Source: Paralichthys olivaceus (lineage: Eukaryota > Chordata > Actinopteri > Pleuronectiformes > Paralichthyidae). From it: a DNA stretch of 64,000 nucleotides. The stretch is taken from the NCBI RefSeq assembly GCF_024713975.1, contig NC_091093.1:30119501-30183500 (forward strand), written 5' to 3'. Positions 53,839 to 64,000 of the stretch are shown one piece after another. The notes under the pieces are model-generated. The model was not told where the DNA came from. It worked only from the letters and a program-made list of their open reading frames with translations, and made no database searches. A program made the position numbers and the translations under genes. Position 1 is the first letter of the stretch. Every line of letters starts with the position of its first letter.

Positions 53839-56800
53839 GTAAGAGACTGTTTCTACTGTGAACTGATCTGAAGAGGATGTAGTTTCCTCTAGTGTGGCCC
53901 CTGCATTAGGACACAGCTTCATTGAAATTGGTGACTAATCTCTCAGAATCCCTCAAAGAGCTCAGACCTCCACCAAGGCCCAACACGCTCCTGATGAAAC
54001 CACTTTGAAATTCACTACATACTCATTTTTATTTGGATCTGCACCAAATTTCACTCACTCATAAACATCAGTCCTCTGAACATCTGGTTCACAGAACACA
54101 TCCTTCACCAAGTTTACTGGTGATCTGTTCAGTGGTTTTTATAATCCCACTAACGAACAAACCAACCAACACACAAACATACAGGGTGGAAACAAAACCT
54201 CCTTGACAGAAGTGATGACGACCTGTGACTGTGACATTTGACTTATCAGGACATGTCTTCACAGAGAGAGGAGGAGGAGTCATGTTTCTGAGGAGGAGCA
54301 GTCGTCCCGCTGTGCTTCGTGTCAGGACGTCCTGAAGGATCCAGTCTCCACCAGCTGTGGACACTGGTTCTGCAGACAGTGCATCACCTCATACTGGGAC
54401 CAGTCTGGTTCTTCAGGAGACTCCTCCTGTCCCCAGTGTGGACAAAGATCCAGAAGAGGAGCTGGAGCTCAGACAGCCGGTCAGAGCAGCACTGTACATG
54501 TGTCTGCTGATGTCTTCACTTCTGACAACAGCACATGTTTGATTTTGTTCCTTCATACAGCATCAACATTTCACTTGGTTATAAAAGCACAAAGTTCAAA
54601 AGCTTTGATTTTCTCTAGTTTTTCTGTATCTGATGAAAACAATCAGCAGATTCTCAGATTCTCTGTCTTTAGTCTCACATTGTTTCTTGTCTTTCAGCAG
54701 ATCGGGGTCTGCAGGAGGTTTTAGACCAACATAAGATCAGTCTGAGGAGGAGATGTGAACATGTGACTGAAGGAACTGAGGAAACAGGAAGTAGAACCCT
54801 CCTCAACAGGATCTACACTGAGCTCTACATCACAGAGGGACAGAGTGAAGAGGTTAATACTGAACATGAGGTGAGGCAGCTTGAGACGGCTTCCAAGAGG
54901 AAGAGCCTCCACGACACTCCCATCAAGTGCCACGACATCTTTAAAGCCTTCACTGACCAGCAGAGCAGCATCAGAGTCGTCCTGACCAACGGCGTCGCTG
55001 GCGTTGGAAAAACCTTCTCGGTGCAGAAGTTCACTCTGGACTGGGCAGAGGGTTTAGAAAACCAAGATGTGGGTCTGCTGGTTGTGCTTTCGTTCAGGGA
55101 GCTGAACCTGGTGAGAGACGAGCAGCACAGTCTTCTCACGCTGCTCCGTGTTTTCCATCCAACATTACAGAAGCTCACGGCAGAGACGCTCGCTGTCTGT
55201 AAACCTTTGATCATCTTTGACGGCCTGGATGAAAGCAGACGTTCTCTGGACTTCAACCACAGGGAGGTCGTGTCTGAGGTCACACAGAGGTCATCAGTCA
55301 ACGTGCTGCTGACAAACCTCATCCAGGGGAATCTGCTTCCCTCGGCTCTCGTCTGGATAACCTCCCGACCTGCGGCGGCCAATCAGATCCCTCCTACATG
55401 TGTTGACAGGGTGACAGAAGTACGAGGCTTCACTGACGCCCAGAAGGAGGAGTACTTCAGGAGGAGATTCAGTGATGAGGAGCTGAGCAGCAGAATCATC
55501 TCACACATCAAGACGTCCAGGAGCCTCCACATCATGTGTCAAATCCCAGTCTTCTGCTGGATCAGTGCTACAGTTCTGGAGCACATGTTGACCACAGACC
55601 AGAGAGGAGAGCTGCCCAAGACCCTGACGGACCTGTACTCACACTTCCTGCTGGTTCAGACAAAGAGGAAGAACAACAAGTACGGTGAAGGACATGAGAC
55701 GAGTCCACAGCAGCTGACGGAGGCTGACAGGGACGTTCTTCTGAAGCTGGGGAGGCTGGCACTTAAACATCTGGAGGAAGGAAACATCATGTTCTACCAA
55801 GAAGACCTGGAGCAGTGTGGTCTTAATGTCACAGAGGCCTCGGTGTACTCAGGAGTTTGTACTGAGATCTTCAGAAGAGAGTGTGTGATCTTCCAGAAAT
55901 CAGTCTACTGCTTTGTTCATCTGAGCGTTCAGGAGTTTCTGGCTGCAGTCTACATGTTCCACTGTTACACACACACAGAAGAACTCAACAACTTCTTGGG
56001 AACAACCCTGGATGACCTCCTGAAGAGAACCATGGAGAAATCCCTCACCAGTAAAAATGGTCATCTGGATCTGTTTGTTCGCTTCCTTCACGGCCTCAGT
56101 CTGGAGTCCAACCAGAGAGTCTTAGGAGGCCTGCTGGGTCGGACAGAGAACAATCCAGAGATCATCCAGAGAATCATCAACAACCTGAAGAAGATGCAGA
56201 GTGATAACATTTCTCCTGACAGAAGCATCAACATCTTCCACTGTCTGACTGAGATGAACGACCACTCAGTACATCAGCAGATGCAACAGTTCCTGACGTC
56301 AGAGAACAAATCAGAGGAGAAACTCTCTGAGATCCACTGCTCAGCTCTGGCCTACATGCTGCAGATGTCAGAGGAGGTTCTGGATGAGTTGGACCTGGAG
56401 AAGTTCAACACATCAAACCAGGGTCGACGGAGACTGATCCCAGCTGTGAGGAACTGCAGGAAGGCTCTGTGAGTCCAGACATGATCAATAACATGTTGAA
56501 TCAGTGAACACATCCTCTGCCACTTTGTTAGTCTGAATGAACGCTTGTACCAGATCTGAAAGGATTCTCTTGAGGTGTTTTTAAGATAAAATGTTCATGA
56601 GGCAAAAAGAGGATTTACCAGGGTGAGGGTCACATGATCACGTGTTGTATGAATGTTGTGTTTTCTGATTTTATTCTCACAGATTTGATATTTTCTTTAA
56701 TTACAGATTCATTGATTGTGGACTCTCAGAGACTCACTGTGAAGTCGTGGCTTCAGCTCTGAAGTCAGACCCCTCACATCTGAGAGAACTGGTTCTGAGT

Positions 56801-59800
56801 AGAAACATCCTGCAGGACTCAGGAGTGAAGCTGCTGTCTGCTGGACTGGAGAGTCCAAACTGTCGACTGGAGACTCTGAGGTCAGGTCCTTAAATCCTTG
56901 AATGTTCACTTTTCCAACGTTCCTTCTTATTTGGTCATTATCTATTTAAATTGAATTGTCTCAGTTCTGCTCTGCTCACTGTCCCTCAGTCATCTGTCCC
57001 TCACCCAGCCTGTCAGTCACGTCCACCTCATCAGCCCAACTCCATTCACCTGCACACACCTGCTCCTGATCACTAGTGTCAGTGAGTAACATGTGGACTG
57101 AGGCCGAGCACTCGTCCTCCTCAGGTTCTCAACAATAAGACACGTTCTTATTGAAGCACGTTGGACAGTTGATGAGTATAGAACCAAACAGGAAGTGACT
57201 GTCAGGAGCCATCTCTACTTTAAACAGTGTTTAATGACACAAACCTACTCAGTGACCAAACACACAGAGAAGAAGGTGATGAATGAAACAATGGTCCAAC
57301 ATGTCTGATGTGATATTTATCTTCAGGTCACAGACTGGACTGAGGTCAGCAGCATGTTGAGAGTCTGTGTTGACATGATGACGATCCACAATAACAGGAG
57401 GACACATTCAAACATTCACATTTCTTTATCCAGGTTGGAGGACTGCAGACTGTCAGAGATCAGCTGTTCTTCTCTGGCTTCAGCTCTGAGGTCAAACCCC
57501 TCTCATCTGAGAGAACTGGATCTGAGCTACAACAAGCTGCAGTACTCAGGAGTGAAGGAGCTGTGTGGTCTTCTACAGAGTCCAACCTGTCCACTGGAGA
57601 CTCTGAGGTCAGTTCACTGACTGACTTTTGTAGATCTCATCTCTATAACACATTTATACACGATTTATCTCATTTAATTCTAATTTAACATAATTCCTCG
57701 TCATACATAACTTGAATTCATGAATTAATTTGACATTTTAAATATTCAGCTACTTGTTAAAACTCATCTGTGTTTAGTTCTGGATTTCCTAAACTGATCT
57801 GCAGGACAGAGACCGGGTCCAAATAATATATTGTTACTGAATCAGGACTCGTCTTTAGTCCAACATGTCTGATTTCATATTTATCTTCCACGTTGAGTCT
57901 GTGCTGACATGAATATTTGTTATTTTCACACATGAACTCAGTTTAATTTACAGTTAAGTTTTATTCTTTATTCAGGTTGGAGCGCTGCAGTCTGTCAGAG
58001 ATCAGCTGTTCTTCTCTGGCTTCAGCTCTGAGGTCAAACCCCTCTCATCTGAGAGAACTGGATCTGAGATACAACGAGCTGCAGGACTCAGGAGTGAAGG
58101 AGCTGTGTGGTCTTCTACAGAGTCCAACCTGTCCACTGGAGACTCTGAGGTCAGACATCATGATTTAATGTGAAATCTTCAGTGTGTAGAATTTAGTGAC
58201 ATCTAGTGGTGAAGTGTCATTATGCATGTTGCATATTTAAATACAAAGTATGTAAATATAAAGTATGTAACTATAGACAGCGCCCTGTACACACGTGTTA
58301 CTCAGGCCTCCCTGCTCCACTTTCAACTGGTCAAACTGCTGCTCAGATCATCGCCACTTCAAGAAAACATGATCATATCACTGCTCGCCCTTTTCATACA
58401 TCAACTGTGGAACATGTTCAGAAAATTGCATGCAGACATTTTCTGGAGCTGAAGCAGCAGCAGCAGGAGATTGTCCAGGTCAGACTAGTTCACAGCAACA
58501 GGAACATGTGGGGACATTCAGACGAGGGGTGGAGCCAAAACACATATGTCCATGATAACCATGGTTATGTTAAGTTACAGGTTCACTGTGAAGGATTTAG
58601 TGACGTCTCCAGGTGTCCTACATGTGAACGTAGTCCACTTTTCCACGTTCACATGTACGACTCCTGAAGATGTCCAGCAAGATGTTTAGAGACATCTAGT
58701 GGTGAAGTTACATATTACAAAGAAATGAACCTCGAGGACACGAGGTCTTTCAAGCTGTTTTCAGTCTTGAACTCTGTAAAATAGTGTCTGGACATTTTCT
58801 GGAGTTTGTCTTTCAAATATGAAGAACGGGAGGAGCAGCAGGAGGCGGGACATGACGTCTAAACTCTGCTGTGGAAAGATCAGTGTGGTTGTTTACAGCT
58901 CATCCACACCGGCGTCGGCCCTTATCACCAAAACATCTGGAATCTCCTCGTCTTTCCAAGTTGACGTCTTCTTCTTCTACGTGTCTCTTCTTCTTCATAA
59001 TTGGATATTTTCATTCTTTCAGTCTCACGTCCGTCAGGTGTTTGTGTCTGTCATGTGTTTGTGTCCGTCATCAACACGTCCACTCACTCTCTGTGAGTTC
59101 TCGGGACATTTACCTGCTCTATTCTCACATGGACTCACTCAGAAACTTTACTCGGAGGCTGCAGGAAAAGTTCCAGACAATGTCCAGAACAACTTGAGTC
59201 AGACTTCAGGTGTGAAAACAGCGACAGTGATGTTTAGTCAAAGTCCTTTATTTTCACACATGGACTCAGTTTAATTGACAGTTGAGTTGAATCCTTTATA
59301 CTTGATACTAGTCTTCTCTAGACTGGACTCCTGTAACTCCCTCCTCTCTGGAAGAAGACAAAAGTCACTCCTGCCTCCAACTAGTTCAGAGCAGCAGCTT
59401 CTCACTGGTATTAAATGTCAACATCACATCACCCTGATCCTCTCTTCTCTCCTTTGACTCCCTGTCCATTTGAGAATTGATTTTCAGATTTGACTGATCA
59501 CTTTTAAAGCATCTGGCCCCAAACTACATCACAGAACTCTTGAGCCTGTCTGTGCCTGCACGCAGCCTTAGATCCTCAGGTGGATCCTGCTGTTCCAAAG
59601 TCCAGGTTGAAAACTAAACCGTGACCGTGCTTTTCCCATCAGGGCTCCTCGGCTTTGGAACGGCCCACCTGAGGAGATAAGTCAGAGTCAGTGACGTCTT
59701 TTCAGTCACTTCTTAAAACCCATTTTTATAGACTTGCTTTGATGTTATGTGTTTTTATCATTTTCACCTTTGATGTACTTGTTCTTTTATCTCTATTGTC

Positions 59801-61312
59801 ATATTACTGCTTTTATGTGTTCAAGGTTTTATTAATTTATCTTGATTTGCTGTCAAAGCACTTTGTAAACTCTGTTTTTAAAAAGTACTTTATAAATAAA
59901 GTTTATTATTGTTATTATTTATTCAGGTTGAAGAGCTGCAGTCTGTCAGAGATCAGCTGTTCTTCTCTGGCTTCAGCTCTGAGGTCAAACCCCTCTCATC
60001 TGAGAGAACTGGATCTGAGCTTCAACGAGCTGCAGGACTCAGGAGTGAAGGAGCTGTGTGGTCTTCTACAGAGTCCAACCTGTCCACTGGAGACTCTGAC
60101 GTCAGTTCACTGACTTGACTTTTGTAGATCTCATATCTATAACACAACATTTATACACGATTTATCTCATTTAATTCTAATTTAACATAATTCCTCTTCA
60201 TACATAACTTGAATTCATGAATTAATTTGACATTTTAAATATTCAGCTACTTGTTAAAACTCATCTGTGTTTAGTTCTGGATTTCCTAAACTGATCTGCA
60301 GGACAGAGACCGGGTCCAAATAATCTATTGTTACTGAATCAGGACTCGTCTTTAGTCCAACATGTCTGATTTCATATTTATCTTCCATGTTATGAGTCTG
60401 TGCTGACATGAATATTTGTTATTTTCACACATGCACTCAGTTTAATTTACAGTTAAGTTTTATTCTTTATTCAGGTTGAAGAGCTGCAGTCTGTCAGAGA
60501 TCAGCTGTTCTTCTCTGGCTTCAGCTCTGAGGTCAAACCCCTCTCATCTGAGAGAACTGGATCTGAACTACAACGAGCTGCAGGACTCAGGAGTGAAGGA
60601 GCTGCTTGATCTAGAGCAGAGTTCAGACTGTCGACTGGAGACTCTGAGGTCAGTAGATGTTTGGAGTCAGTCCACGCTGCTTTCATCAGTATTTTACTAA
60701 ACAGTCAGTATCACAGTACAGATCCAGGGTCTGTACTACGAAGCAGGATTTGTGGTTATCAGGTTAACTTCAGAGACAGAGTGTGTCCTCAGAGAGTCCT
60801 CACTTTGTTCTCTCACTTCATCAGTGAAGAACTGATCAGTTGGCTCTTTGTCACAGCTCTGAGATCAGTGTGACTGAAGCCTGCACCTCAGAGAAGCATC
60901 ATCACCATGGTAACCATGAGCTGTCTCTACAGAGCAGAAGCTCTGCTGAGGTCCATCTGTCTCATCTGTCCACTGACAGTTTGTCAGAAGCACATGTTCA
61001 TCAACACACAGTGAAACATGTCTTCACCTGTAACAGCAGGAAATCCAGCTCTCAAGTGTCCACTCTGCACTTTCACATGCAGAGGAAACACACGTGATGG
61101 TCAAAGTGTGTGCAGCTCTTAGCGTGTTCATTCCAACACGTGAACATGAAGCAGAGAGGAAGCTGCTCCACCTCTGAACAGGACTGAAGTCCCTGCTGCT
61201 CTTTATACTGGATGTGCTGCATCACTGACTCACAGCTGATGAAGTGAGTCTCTGTCAACACTGATGTCTTCTTCTCTCAACAGATGGAGGACAGGATCTT
61301 TCTCTAAGTGAG
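53708..61312 (+). CDS. NLR gene C: RING-like, FISNA-NACHT, five LRR exons
   Basis: Most complete copy of the array. Exons: ATG exon 53701-53838 (start 53708), RING-like 54265 to about 54479, NACHT 54698-56468, LRR1 56707-56880, LRR2 57434-57607, LRR3 57976-58149, LRR4 59927-60100, LRR5 60475-60648 and a possible mini-exon from 61284 with an in-frame TGA at 61310-61312. Every LRR exon is 174 nt and phase 2, so exons can be lost or gained without frameshift. The NACHT exon is about ten codons shorter than copy A after [11 protein letters not shown]. Walker A GVAGVGKT is intact; after Walker B it reads DESRRSL (Arg for Leu). Expected role is cytosolic immune sensing; ligand unknown. No B30.2 exon was found before the window end. 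Confidence 0.87.
54265..54479 (+). CDS. NLR C, RING-like exon
   Basis: Same Cys/His pattern (CASC, CGHWFC, CRQC, CPQC) and same donor question as in A. Confidence 0.7.
54698..56468 (+). CDS. NLR C, FISNA-NACHT exon
   Basis: Open throughout, with Walker A at about 54990-55013. The HD2-side loop is shortened ([10 protein letters not shown]). It ends RNCRKAL before CT|GTGAGT. Confidence 0.93.
56707..56880 (+). CDS. NLR C, LRR exon 1
   Basis: [40 protein letters not shown]. The most divergent LRR1 of the three copies. Confidence 0.87.
57434..57607 (+). CDS. NLR C, LRR exon 2
   Basis: [40 protein letters not shown]; donor GAG|GTCAGT. Confidence 0.87.
57976..58149 (+). CDS. NLR C, LRR exon 3
   Basis: [40 protein letters not shown]; the donor is followed by CAGACATCATG, the tag shared with the gene A hybrid exon. 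Confidence 0.87.
59285..59923 (+). mobile_element. L2-like LINE 3' fragment in the NLR C intron before LRR4
   Basis: Same fragment as in gene A, including [11 protein letters not shown] and the 3' tail TTTATAAATAAAGTTTATTATT. It lies between ACAGTTGAGTTGAATC and the exon's ATTCAG, where the LRR5 intron has only ACAGTTAAGTTTTATTCTTT. Confidence 0.72.
59927..60100 (+). CDS. NLR C, LRR exon 4
   Basis: [40 protein letters not shown]; ends CTGAC|GTCAGT, giving Thr instead of Arg at the junction. The acceptor lies at the end of the LINE tail. Confidence 0.87.
60475..60648 (+). CDS. NLR C, LRR exon 5
   Basis: [53 protein letters not shown]; donor GAG|GTCAGT. Confidence 0.87.
60649..61283 (+). other. 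NLR C 3' intron
   Basis: Shorter than in A and B. The CCTCAGAGACAG minisatellite is reduced to about one unit (60773-60800), and most of the dispersed repeat after GTGGTTATCAGGTTAACTTC is missing. No exon is seen. Confidence 0.6.
61284..61307 (+). CDS. Possible terminal mini-exon of NLR C
   Basis: CTCAACAG acceptor, 24 nt, TCTAA|GTGAGTG donor. Reads RWRTGSFS after an LRR exon; unspliced, it stops at 61310-61312. Confidence 0.35.
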   Translation: MEDRIFL

Positions 61313-62632
61313 TGTGAAGAGGACAGTGTGAAGAGGACAGTGTGTGTGGACGGAGGCTGAGCTGTGTCCTGATGATCCAGAGGCTGAAGCAGCAGCAGCT
61401 TGTGTGTAGAGCGGCTCTGACTGGGCCTTGTTGCTGGGAGGCAGAGTGGAGACAGAGCTCCAGAGGAATCAGAGGAGGTGAGCTGCTCTGAGATCAGCTG
61501 TCACACAGTGTCCAGTCCACCGTCCTCCCTGTGTGTTCCTGTGTGACACAGCATCATCAGTGGATCTGCTGCTGCTCTGTCCTTTGACACAGAAAAGTCA
61601 AAGTTGTAAATATTTCCAAGTTATGTGCAGAAAAATATGCAGATTTAATGCAAATTTAACTTTCAAATGTAGAAAGTGAAATTCTATCTACTGGTGGGGA
61701 CATGAAGCTGTGAGCAGTCGCTGTTATAAATAAATAACTGCTGAGTTCAGACGAGCGTCTTATATTTTAAAACTATTTCACCCTGATCCCGCTGACGGCA
61801 GCATGTTAGCATGTTAGCATGATGTGTGGAGAACTACCAATCATGTGAAAACCATGAGCACTGCAGTTAATCAGAAAGTGTAAAGTGGTGTTATTTGAAC
61901 ACAGATTGATGAGACCAGGCTGTAAATAAAATGCTCAGGACATTGAAGTATATAGTCAACAGTGATTTCTAAGAGTCGATGTAAATAAAGAAGAAAAGAT
62001 AATGACGAGGTGCAGAACTTTTTCACATTAAAAAAATATATTATTATAATATATAATATTTTCAGAAGCTGAGGTTGTTTTAATTGAATTTGTCAAATGG
62101 TGAAGTTTGACATCTACATAGTTTAATAACATAGTTTTATGATTTGTATTCTCTCTGGATTCTTCATACATGTGTTCATAATCACAGAACTGCACTAATT
62201 CTACCTGTCACCTCTGCACTGTGTACCCTGTACAACACTCCGCTCCAATACTGGAACATTTACTTCATATGTGATATGTGTTATTGTGTGATATTATTTA
62301 TCTTTTTATACAATACTCTTGTCTTTTTGCACATTCTATTTACATACTCTAATTCATAGTATATTATCTATTGTATGTATATTGCGTATAGTCAAGAATT
62401 TATATGCATATATTATACCTATACTATATATCATATTATATCTATCTGTCTATGTACATTTATTCACAAATACTTATTTGTTTCAATGAATAATTTCTTT
62501 ATTTTACATTTTCCACTTCACACGTGTGTGTGTGTGTTTTCCTGTGGAACAATAAAGTTAACTAACCATAAAACAAAGACTCATGGGAGCTGTGGTCCAA
62601 GAACACCAACAAAATAAGTCCTGCCTTGGAAT
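61308..62632. other. Intergenic DNA after the NLR array
   Basis: After a flank shared with unit A (to about 61778) the sequence is AT-rich and unique in this window. CATGTTAGCATGTTAGCATG (61802-61821) and a GTGTGTGTGT run (62525-62537) are the only simple repeats. No exon or RNA gene is recognised, and in particular no B30.2 exon. Confidence 0.6.
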
Positions 62633-62668
62633 GATAGAGAGATAGAGAGATGGATAGAGAGATAAGAG
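62633..62668. repeat. GATA-type microsatellite
   Basis: GATAGAGAGATAGAGAGATG repeats. It abuts the 3' end of the inverted LINE that follows, so it may be that element's tail or its target. Confidence 0.75.
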
Positions 62669-64000
62669 ATATTTTTAGATTTTTACAAAAACTTTATTTA
62701 CATATTTTCATTGTTACAAGTTCTTAAAATAAAGTGCTCATGTAAATAGAATAATTATAAAAATACATCAATCAGTTAAAGAGTGTGGGAAAGACGGCTG
62801 ATCGTCAGTTACAGTGCAGACAATGTTTTTAAAACAGCAGCATTTTTTAAAAGACTCCAGATCAGAGACATGTTTAAAAAAATGGAACTCGAGTCTGAGT
62901 CTTGCTCGGAGGTTTGTCACCCACACTGCCTTTGCTTCCTGCCCTTCCCTGTTCTCCACCATGTTCTTTCTGCTGATATAAATTGCCAGTTTGACTTCAC
63001 CTGAGAGGAAGTTTAGGAGCTGCCACTTCTCTGTATTAAATTTGTTGTGGCCAGCTCCCATGATAAAAACCTTCTCAGTAAAAATGACATTAGAAAGAGT
63101 AAAAACCGTGGTTAAAAGAGAGAAGAGGCTTGTGAGTCTCCTGCACTCTGTAAAAACGTGATAGACAGTCTCACGCAGATCGCAAAATGGACTTTTATTT
63201 AGAACAGTGGGATTAAGAACAGAAATAAAAGCGTTGGAAGCAACGGCACTGTGTAAAATTCTCCACTGGAGGTCGCCGGTCCGTTTTTTTAGAGGAGGTT
63301 TATATAAAATCCTCCACTGTGGGCTGGGTCCATTTCCACCCCACCTCTGGGACCACACAGTGGGGGGCCTGTTGCTCAGTCCGGACTGGTGGATGCTCTT
63401 TACACAGTTCCTGTAGAGGGTTTCTTGGTCACCTCTGTGTGGGGTCGGGTTTTGTTCATTTACTACAGTGAGTAGGGGGCCGGTCTTCTCCCCCAGCCCT
63501 GGGCTCAGGGTGATTTCAGGGTAGGGGTCTGCAGCATCAGGTTCCATCTCTTTGCTTTGGTGGCCCCTCAGGAGGCTCCGCTCTTCTTCAGAGAGCCTCT
63601 GGGTCCAGAGCCCCAGGATCCTCTGGGCCACCCGGGTAGACTGCAGCCCCAGCAGAGAGCCCAGAGCCTGGGGGTCATTTAGTGTCGGCCCCACTGCATC
63701 CACCAGCTGCTGGAAGGTCCGAGTCTCAGACCGTGTGAGCGCCGCCATCAGGCCGGGTGTTGTGTTGGTGCTGACATCGAGTCTGGCTCCGTGGATGAAT
63801 GGTTCTCTCAACAACCAGCACAGAGAGTCAGTGTTTGGGCAGCTTTTATGGTGAAATAGGGCCCATGGTTTAAAAACTCCACGATAAAAAGGAGGGAACC
63901 CACTTCCTTTTAGAAATGTAGGATCAGTTACAGTTTTGGCCCGTTGCTTCAACACGTTTTGCAAAACTTGGCTCATTGTGTCGAAACGAATAATGAATGA
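62669..64000 (-). mobile_element. Tx1/L1-like LINE fragment with open 402-codon C-terminal ORF
   Basis: The minus-strand ORF 63976-62768 is uninterrupted. Its second half matches the post-RT region of fish Tx1/L1-type ORF2 as I recall it: LQWRILHSAVASNAF, a CDLRETVYHVFTEC zinc-like motif, NFLSGEVKLAIYISRKN, and a conserved end LRLEFHFFKHVSDL. The RT catalytic box is not in the window. The first listed codon is within a longer element that may continue to the right of 64000. AATAAA-type sequence for the element lies near 62690. Clade naming is from memory; a host gene is unlikely. Confidence 0.7.

Larger units (their letters stand above)
53701..61778. repeat. Tandem segmental duplication, unit C (partial)
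   Basis: Matches unit A from the ATG exon to about 61778 (shared TTATATTTTAAAACTATTT), then stops. The LINE and ladder of A and B are absent, so this is the right edge of the array. Confidence 0.82.

Noticed and set aside
61308..64000. B30.2 (PRY/SPRY) exon for NLR C
   Set aside because: No frame shows the expected LDPNTAH or WEVEW-type motifs before the inverted LINE.

Overview
The window is eukaryotic and almost certainly from a ray-finned fish, probably a percomorph. Genes are split by short GT-AG introns, there are many GT/CA microsatellites, several fish-type LINE relics are present, and the right half holds the fish-expanded FISNA-NACHT-LRR type of NLR gene. All exon coordinates below were built by hand from splice signals, reading phase and remembered family sequences; none were confirmed by transcripts.

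Left half (1-24.4 kb): three conserved single-copy housekeeping genes. nob1 (minus, 347-3980) encodes the 18S rRNA 3'-end endonuclease. It is divergent from wdr59 (plus, 4583-15407), a GATOR2 subunit, with about 600 bp between the start codons and a YY1-type motif over each ATG. wdr59 reassembles from 26 exons into 972 codons, close to the human length. gpatch1 (minus, about 16647-24416), a G-patch spliceosome protein, is convergent with wdr59. nob1 carries a tandemly duplicated coding exon, and the last codons of gpatch1 are unresolved.

Middle (24.4-26.9 kb): intergenic DNA with two CTCF-like motifs inside a dispersed repeat and a hAT-like MITE with terminal inverted repeats and a near-perfect 8-bp target duplication.

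Right half (26.9-61.8 kb): a tandem array of three nearly identical NLR genes (A, B, C). Each has a short acidic N-terminal exon, a C3HC4 RING-like exon, a 1.8-kb FISNA-NACHT exon and a run of 174-nt phase-2 LRR exons. C has five LRR exons. A has four, one of them an LRR2/LRR3 hybrid. B has three: LRR1, an LRR2/LRR4 hybrid, and an LRR5 that has lost its second half and its splice donor. Units A and B also carry a decayed I/Nimb-like LINE with shared frameshifts and a 0.6-kb array of a 15-bp AT-rich minisatellite; unit C stops before these. No B30.2 exon is visible.

End (61.8-64 kb): AT-rich intergenic DNA, then an inverted LINE fragment with an open 402-codon C-terminal ORF. The most interesting content is how the LRR repertoire has been reshaped by exon-to-exon recombination and by a LINE tail that now lies against an LRR splice acceptor. 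I found no wholly new system; the novelty is in gene architecture.
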